A stretch of 45,995 bases of DNA, from positions 1 through 45,995 of the forward strand of contig JAEVZS010000005.1 of assembly GCA_023392125.1 (NCBI GenBank), given 5' to 3'. The stretch comes from Bacteroidota bacterium. Lineage in GTDB: Bacteria; Bacteroidota; Bacteroidia; Cytophagales; Cytophagaceae. The position numbers were made by a program, and so were the translations under genes. This document shows, piece after piece, positions 41,637 through 45,995 of this stretch (positions are counted from its first letter, which is position 1; each line of letters begins with the position of its first letter). Below the pieces are notes generated by a model, which was given only the letters and a program-made list of their open reading frames with translations, was not told the origin of the DNA and ran no database searches.

Positions 41637-41945
41637 TTAAAAATCTCTGTCGTAATCGTCATAACTATCTTCGACATCATCTTCCCAGCTATCCCCTTCC
41701 AGGTCTTCCTCTTTCCAGGCACCTTCATCGAAATCATCATCATCATGCCCCCAGACCTCTTTAAACTCTGACTTAAACTCATCATCATCGCCCATTTCTT
41801 CTTCCAGGTCTTTTACGATCTGGGCAGTCAGGCCGGTTTTCTTAAGAGCCTCCTTTTGTGGCACGCCGGCTTCAATCAATGCTTTATAAGCCTCATAGTC
41901 TTCATAAAGCTGATCATCATCTAATTCATCGAAATCGTCTTTCAT
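41637..41945 (-). CDS. Small highly acidic protein, unknown
   Basis: Of 102 residues, 42 are Asp or Glu, grouped in runs (GDDDE, HDDDDFDEG) at both ends. Between them is a helical segment (AYKALIEAGVPQKEALKKTGLTAQIVKDLE, about 19-48) whose turn pattern looks like a small three-helix UBA- or HTH-type unit. The C-terminus carries several Trp and Tyr. No signal peptide is present, so it is cytoplasmic. DNA mimicry, metal binding or chaperone-like partner binding are possible but not shown. It has its own terminator and is probably monocistronic. Confidence 0.75.
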   Translation of the reverse strand: MKDDFDELDDDQLYEDYEAYKALIEAGVPQKEALKKTGLTAQIVKDLEEEMGDDDEFKSEFKEVWGHDDDDFDEGAWKEEDLEGDSWEDDVEDSYDDYDRDF

Positions 41946-42028
41946 TTTGGATAAAGGAATTAATTAAATTCTATAACGAAATTAAGAATGCATAGTTTGA
42001 TTACGCAAGCAAATTGCCAGATAAAATT

Positions 42029-42688
42029 TTAAACAAATTCCGCCAGAATTGTTTGTCCGCCTTTGGTTTTTTCACCAATCTTTACATTGATCTTTGCGTC
42101 AAGCGGCAGGAATACATCAACCCTTGAACCAAATTTTATAAAACCCAGCTCCTCACCCTGTTGAACTCTTTCCCCGGCATTCAGATACCAAACAATACGC
42201 TTGGCCAGCGCTCCCGCAATCTGACGAATTAGCACGGCTCCTCTTTCCGGATTCTCCAAAACAATAGATGTACGTTCATTTTCAGTGCTGGCTTTTGGAT
42301 GCCACGCTACCTTGTATTTGCCCGAATGGTATTTAAAATAGGTCACAAATCCGGAAATGGGGTTTCTGTTAATATGAACATTCACAGGAGACATAAAAAT
42401 AGAAACCTGCCTTCTCATATCATTAAAATATTCCGTTTCTTCAACTTCTTCAATTACCACCACCTTGCCATCTGCCGGAGCAATAACATATTTATCATTA
42501 ATCACCAGCTTTCTTCTCGGGCTTCTGAAAAACTGCAGTATGAGCAAATAGCACAAAACTGAAAATATGATCAGGAAATTATGAATGCCGGTTGATGCCG
42601 GCCAGAATGAAATCACAAACAGGTTCAGACCTGCAAGTATGATAAAAAGAACGATTAAGATTTTAAAACCTTCCTTATGGATAGTCAT
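42029..42688 (-). CDS. psd: Phosphatidylserine decarboxylase family protein (short form)
   Basis: The 219-residue proenzyme makes phosphatidylethanolamine from phosphatidylserine. Two membrane spans lie near residues 8-28 and 36-54, then APADGKVVVIEE (70-81), FMSPVNVHINRNPISG (98-113) and the self-cleavage site FGS (Gly187-Ser188), where Ser becomes the pyruvoyl group. This is the short type found in many Bacteroidota and archaea. It follows cdsA by 146 bases in the same direction, and CDP-diacylglycerol made by CdsA is the precursor. The pssA gene needed in between is not visible. Confidence 0.92.
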   Translation of the reverse strand: MTIHKEGFKILIVLFIILAGLNLFVISFWPASTGIHNFLIIFSVLCYLLILQFFRSPRRKLVINDKYVIAPADGKVVVIEEVEETEYFNDMRRQVSIFMSPVNVHINRNPISGFVTYFKYHSGKYKVAWHPKASTENERTSIVLENPERGAVLIRQIAGALAKRIVWYLNAGERVQQGEELGFIKFGSRVDVFLPLDAKINVKIGEKTKGGQTILAEFV

Positions 42689-42834
42689 TAGTAGTATATA
42701 AGAAATTTACGAACTGCAAATATATTGAATTTATAGATTCGAAAACTTATCAACCTCAAATAACATTGTTCTTTATTTACAAAAAAACCGAAAATATATC
42801 CACCCGGATTAAATACGATGTCTCCACCTGTAAC

Positions 42835-43656
42835 TCAGACAAAAAGGATCACATATGTAGCAACAAATGGCAGTGCAAAAATCAACCCGTCAAAGCGGTC
42901 CAGAAATCCGCCATGTCCCGGGATCAGTGTTCCGCTGTCTTTAATGGACAGACTTCTTTTCAGCATAGACTCGATAAGATCTCCCAGGCTTCCAAAAATA
43001 ACTATTATCGCCGCGATCACAATCCATGTCCAGGTAGTCAGCCCGTTGAAAAACAAGGAAAGCACAACAGATGCAGATAAGCCAAGTATAATACCCCCCA
43101 GGGTGCCTTCCCAGGTCTTTTTGGGAGAGATCCGGGCATAAAGCTTATGTTTTCCCAGGGTCATACCGGCAATATAGCCACCTATATCATTTCCCCAGAT
43201 TATAATCAGAATCCCGAACACAATTTCCGGGGTATATTCTCCGGTGTGAAAAGCCACCATTGTCAGTAAACTAAACGGAACAGAGACATAAAAAATACCG
43301 AGCAATGTATAGGCGATTTTCTCAAATGGCTTTTCTACATTCTGAAACAGAATAATAATAAAAAGCAGAAATAAACAAGGAAGCAGCAGAAACAGGAATG
43401 ATCCATCAATGTATCTTTTTTCAAAAAGAAAAACTCCGGAGAAAAGCAGCAAGCCGCCCGCAAACCCGGTCTTTTTCCCGGCTGATATTCCTGCCAAAGC
43501 AATCAGCTTATAAAATTCTATGAGGGATAACATGGCAATCACAGCAAACACGCCAAAATAGCTCCAGTCACTATACCATATTCCGGTCACCAGCAATGCT
43601 GCGCCACTCAGGCCAGTAATAATACGCTGCTGTAAATTTGAAAGCTTATCCAACAT
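42835..43656 (-). CDS. cdsA: Phosphatidate cytidylyltransferase
   Basis: The 273-residue integral membrane enzyme makes CDP-diacylglycerol. About eight hydrophobic helices are seen. The family signature is at about residues 230-258 (SMLKRSLSIKDSG, then HGGFLDRFDGL). The segment WGNDIGGYIAGMTLGKHK (about 153-170) is also conserved. It overlaps the upstream protease gene by 11 bases and precedes psd, giving a phospholipid operon. Confidence 0.95.
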   Translation of the reverse strand: MLDKLSNLQQRIITGLSGAALLVTGIWYSDWSYFGVFAVIAMLSLIEFYKLIALAGISAGKKTGFAGGLLLFSGVFLFEKRYIDGSFLFLLLPCLFLLFIIILFQNVEKPFEKIAYTLLGIFYVSVPFSLLTMVAFHTGEYTPEIVFGILIIIWGNDIGGYIAGMTLGKHKLYARISPKKTWEGTLGGIILGLSASVVLSLFFNGLTTWTWIVIAAIIVIFGSLGDLIESMLKRSLSIKDSGTLIPGHGGFLDRFDGLIFALPFVATYVILFV

Positions 43657-44569
43657 ACATACTTTTTCTTTGCTGATACAATCTATAAAGGAAATACGTG
43701 ATTACAGCTGACATACAGGTAAACAGCAGCACTACCGGTGTTGATACTTCATCTACCTCTCCCTGCGACATTTTATCATACTGATCTCTGTATGAGCTCA
43801 TCATGATAAGAGTTGCCGCGTTATTCAGAAAGTGTAGCCCTACCGGTACCCAAAAGTTACCTGACCATACGTATGCATATCCAAACATCAATCCAAGACA
43901 CAGCCGTGGCACAAAACCAAGAAACTGAAAATGTGCAAGACTGAATATTATCGCAGCTGTCCAGACAGCCACATGTATATTTCCTGTTAAATAACGTACT
44001 TCATTCTGAAGAATGCCTCTGAAGAAAAGTTCCTCACCTATAGCCGGGAGAACTGCAACCACAAAAAGTACTTTCAGAAACCCCCAATGAGAATCATACT
44101 GTATTAACAATTCAGTAACTTCTCTTGCCTGGCGCTCCATTTCAGAAAGTGAATCCGGCAGGAACCACGACTGATTCCATTTGATCAGAAACCCCAATAC
44201 CGGAAGAAAGGTAAAATAAAGCATTACTGAAAAAGCAAAGAATGTTGCAGGCTTCCAGGTTCTGAAAGTAAAAACATCTGTCGCAAGCTGCTTCTGATAA
44301 AAGAATATATAGATCAGGGGAAGTAAGAGAAACTGAATCAGCGGAGCCAGTGTCTGAATAAGAATAAGTAACTCCTGCTTTCGTTGTAAAGAAGCGCTGC
44401 TTGCCAGTATATCTGCCAGACTTTGCTGATCTGCTCCGGTAATAAATCGTAAGATGATTGTAACTATGGCAAGTCCAACGAAATATATACCAAAGATCCG
44501 GAACAGAATTCCTATAAACTGTACTGTTCCTTCCAAGGGACTTTGGTTTTCCTTATAAATTTTAGTCAT
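43646..44569 (-). CDS. CPBP family intramembrane metalloprotease (Abi domain)
   Basis: The 307-residue membrane protein has about eight hydrophobic helices. The CPBP motifs are Glu179-Glu180-x3-Arg184 (GEELFFRG), His213 (SLAHFQF) and His246-x3-Asn250 (GLHFLNN), the metal-site pattern of Rce1-like proteases. Substrate is unknown. It is the first gene of a run with cdsA and psd and overlaps cdsA by 11 bases. It is divergent from dusB with 41 bases between. Confidence 0.9.
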   Translation of the reverse strand: MTKIYKENQSPLEGTVQFIGILFRIFGIYFVGLAIVTIILRFITGADQQSLADILASSASLQRKQELLILIQTLAPLIQFLLLPLIYIFFYQKQLATDVFTFRTWKPATFFAFSVMLYFTFLPVLGFLIKWNQSWFLPDSLSEMERQAREVTELLIQYDSHWGFLKVLFVVAVLPAIGEELFFRGILQNEVRYLTGNIHVAVWTAAIIFSLAHFQFLGFVPRLCLGLMFGYAYVWSGNFWVPVGLHFLNNAATLIMMSSYRDQYDKMSQGEVDEVSTPVVLLFTCMSAVITYFLYRLYQQRKSMYVG

Positions 44570-44610
44570 AAAAGTGTAAATTTACTTTAAAATTCATAAT
44601 AAAAAACAAA

Positions 44611-45600
44611 GTGATTAAGATAGGCCAACTTGAATTAGGGGAATTTCCGCTTCTGCTTGCCCCTATGGAAGACGTGAGTGATCCGCCGTTCAGGGCCGTT
44701 TGCAAGGAAAACGGTGCAGATTTGATGTATACTGAGTTCATTTCTGCAGATGGTCTGATCAGAGATGCAGATAAAAGTATTAAAAAGCTTGATATCTATG
44801 ATTACGAAAGGCCTATTGGTATCCAGATTTTTGGTGATAAGATTGATGCAATGCGGGAAGCTGCTCAAATTGCTGAAGAAGCGGCACCCGAACTGGTTGA
44901 CATTAATTACGGATGTCCTGTAAAAAAAGTAGCTTGTAAAGGCGCCGGGGCCGGTATCCTGCTTGATCTTCCCAAAATGCAGAAAATGACTGAAGAAATA
45001 GTTAAAAACTGTAAGCTTCCGGTAACTGTCAAAACCCGTCTGGGCTGGGATCATGATACAATTCATATTATAGAGGTAGCCAAACGGTTGCAGGATGCAG
45101 GAATTCAGGCTCTGACGATACATGGCCGTACCAGGCAACAAATGTATAAAGGAGAAGCAGACTGGTCCTATATTGCCAAAGTAAAGGAATGTCAGGATAT
45201 AAAAATACCAATATTCGGAAACGGAGATATTGACAGTCCGCAAAAAGCGCTTGAGTACAAAAACAAATACGGAGTTGATGGAATAATGATCGGGCGTGCC
45301 GCCATCGGCTACCCATGGATATTCAATGAAATTAAGGAATATATTAAAACAGGGATGCTACTTCCTGCTCCTGACATCAAAGAGCGCATAAATGTTTGTA
45401 AAAAACATCTGGCGAAATCTATTGAGTGGAAAGGCCCTAAAACCGGAATATTCGAGATGCGTACACATTATTCCAATTATTTCAGAGGCTTGTCCAATTT
45501 TAAGCCATTCAGGATTCGGCTTGTTAATGCTTCGAGCTACGAAGAGGTAGCTGAAATACTGGATGAAGTAGCATATGCCGACTTACAAATTGTGGAGTAG
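44611..45600 (+). CDS. dusB: tRNA-dihydrouridine synthase (DusB-like)
   Basis: The 329-residue flavoenzyme reduces uridines of the tRNA D loop. It has LLLAPMEDVSDPPFR (about 14-28), INYGCPVKKVACKGAGAGILL (about 98-118; catalytic Cys in this region), VKTRLGWD, TIHGRTRQQMYKG, and the FMN phosphate segment GNGDI, then GVDGIMIGRAAIGYPWIF. It starts with GTG. This is a single-gene unit that ends at a bidirectional terminator 180 bases on. Which uridines it modifies cannot be read from sequence. Confidence 0.94.
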   Translation: MIKIGQLELGEFPLLLAPMEDVSDPPFRAVCKENGADLMYTEFISADGLIRDADKSIKKLDIYDYERPIGIQIFGDKIDAMREAAQIAEEAAPELVDINYGCPVKKVACKGAGAGILLDLPKMQKMTEEIVKNCKLPVTVKTRLGWDHDTIHIIEVAKRLQDAGIQALTIHGRTRQQMYKGEADWSYIAKVKECQDIKIPIFGNGDIDSPQKALEYKNKYGVDGIMIGRAAIGYPWIFNEIKEYIKTGMLLPAPDIKERINVCKKHLAKSIEWKGPKTGIFEMRTHYSNYFRGLSNFKPFRIRLVNASSYEEVAEILDEVAYADLQIVE

Positions 45601-45781
45601 CTTATAATTAGGATTAGATGCTCACAGAAACAGAGAAATTGACGTATGTCGCATAGCGGTCAATGAAACCTATTCCCGTTTTTTATGACTTTGACATGGG
45701 AAACATCAAATATTCACTCTTCTAAAAGTCACCTAAGATAATTAAGAACTAGTTCAATACTCATTATTGATCCGGTTACCT

Positions 45782-45822
45782 AAATAAAAGAGGCTGCCTC
45801 AGAAGGACAGCCTCTTTTATTT
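45782..45822. terminator. Bidirectional terminator after dusB and the T9SS type B gene
   Basis: A perfect 15-bp inverted repeat (core AGAGGCTG/CAGCCTCT) with an 11-base loop is flanked by A-rich and T-rich arms, so it can stop transcription from both convergent genes. The 180 bases between the dusB stop and this hairpin hold no gene I can support. Confidence 0.85.
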
Positions 45823-45840
45823 CCAGTGCTCACTATACTT

Positions 45841-45995
45841 TTACCTAACAATGGTAATATCTCCGGTACGTGGCTTCTTCACCTTTCCCCCATTGGGGTA
45901 TATAACATAGTAATACGTCGCTACAGGCAAGGGCTGACCATTGCGGAAGTTCTCGCCACGCCAGGGCTGCTCATAACCTTCGGAACGCCAAACCA
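45841..45995 (-). CDS. T9SS type B (gliding-associated) C-terminal domain, 3' end of a larger gene
   Basis: Only the last 50 codons are in the window. The translation includes WRSEGYEQPWRGENFRNGQ, PLPVATYYYVIYPNGGKV and ends TGDITIVR. This is the well-known end of the gliding motility-associated C-terminal (CHU_C) domain: W-x-G-x4-G-x-PLPxxTYYY and a basic end. Such domains send large surface adhesins or enzymes through T9SS. The cargo part lies beyond the edge. It was too short to stand out by length but ends in frame at TAA with a terminator after it. Confidence 0.88.
   Translation of the reverse strand, partial: VWRSEGYEQPWRGENFRNGQPLPVATYYYVIYPNGGKVKKPRTGDITIVR

Noticed and set aside
44635..45243. 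Antisense reading frame of 202 codons inside dusB
   Set aside because: The sense strand encodes all DusB motifs; the antisense protein shows no domain and starts inside the gene.
45601..45780. Possible small peptide genes after dusB
   Set aside because: The longest ATG frame noticed is about 18 codons with no start context or family resemblance.
1..45995. CRISPR arrays, transposases, phage genes, toxin-antitoxin or restriction genes
   Set aside because: No spaced repeat arrays and no protein with the motifs of these families were seen; all large frames are assigned to core or envelope functions.

Overview
The window reads as a chromosomal segment of a Bacteroidota bacterium, most likely from the Cytophagia. 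The evidence is a gldH gliding lipoprotein, C-terminal sorting domains of the type IX secretion system (T9SS) of both the short 'type A' kind and the gliding-associated 'type B' kind, GWxTD, DUF2723 and DUF4249 proteins, a TonB receptor, and promoters of the Bacteroidota form TTTG-N19/20-TAnnTTTG. DNA is moderately AT-rich. Genus cannot be fixed from what is visible. I see no prophage, insertion sequence, CRISPR array, restriction system or plasmid gene, and no gene-free stretch longer than 300 bases. The largest gaps are 7026-7302 and 45601-45840.

Layout. 1-4391 (minus) is the translation block: tRNA-Tyr, tRNA-Gly, tRNA-Thr, tuf, then tRNA-Trp, secE, nusG, rplK, rplA, rplJ and the start of rplL. 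Two separate consensus promoters can be read directly. 4539-7025 is an M1 aminopeptidase lipoprotein. 7303-8592 is pyrH-frr. 8589-10692 (minus) is an ECF sigma factor with a zinc anti-sigma factor, gmk and nadD. 10813-12972 holds a GT4 glycosyltransferase and an orphan lipoprotein. 13101-15220 (minus) holds ahcY and birA. 15265-19995 is a tightly packed run: rsfS, ftsH, a LUD-domain gene, an LpxH-like phosphatase and a secreted beta-propeller-like protein. 20079-24278 encodes two unknown lipoproteins, a TonB-dependent receptor and its DUF4249 partner. 24353-26324 pairs a second LpxH-like phosphatase with a MurG-like glycosyltransferase. 26330-31495 (minus) is recQ-purD-ricT-gldH. 31582-33627 is kdsD-manC for surface sugars. 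33662-38701 (minus) is DUF2723-GWxTD-rlmB. The remainder holds an orphan T9SS sorting-domain protein, gmhA-comM, an acidic protein, a CPBP protease-cdsA-psd lipid operon, dusB and the 3' end of a T9SS type B gene.

How it fits together. Most genes are core housekeeping genes for translation, nucleotide and NAD supply, and one-carbon chemistry. The recurring theme is the envelope: lipid A-type phosphatases, phospholipid synthesis (cdsA, psd), KDO, heptose and GDP-mannose precursors (kdsD, gmhA, manC), glycosyltransferases, gliding and T9SS components. No dramatic novel system is evident. The best leads are the phosphatase-glycosyltransferase pair, the cargo-less T9SS sorting-domain protein with a dyad in front of it, the ftsH-LUD-lpxH coupling, the redox-type sigma operon that includes gmk and nadD, the paired unknown lipoproteins, and two hairpins placed exactly at start codons.
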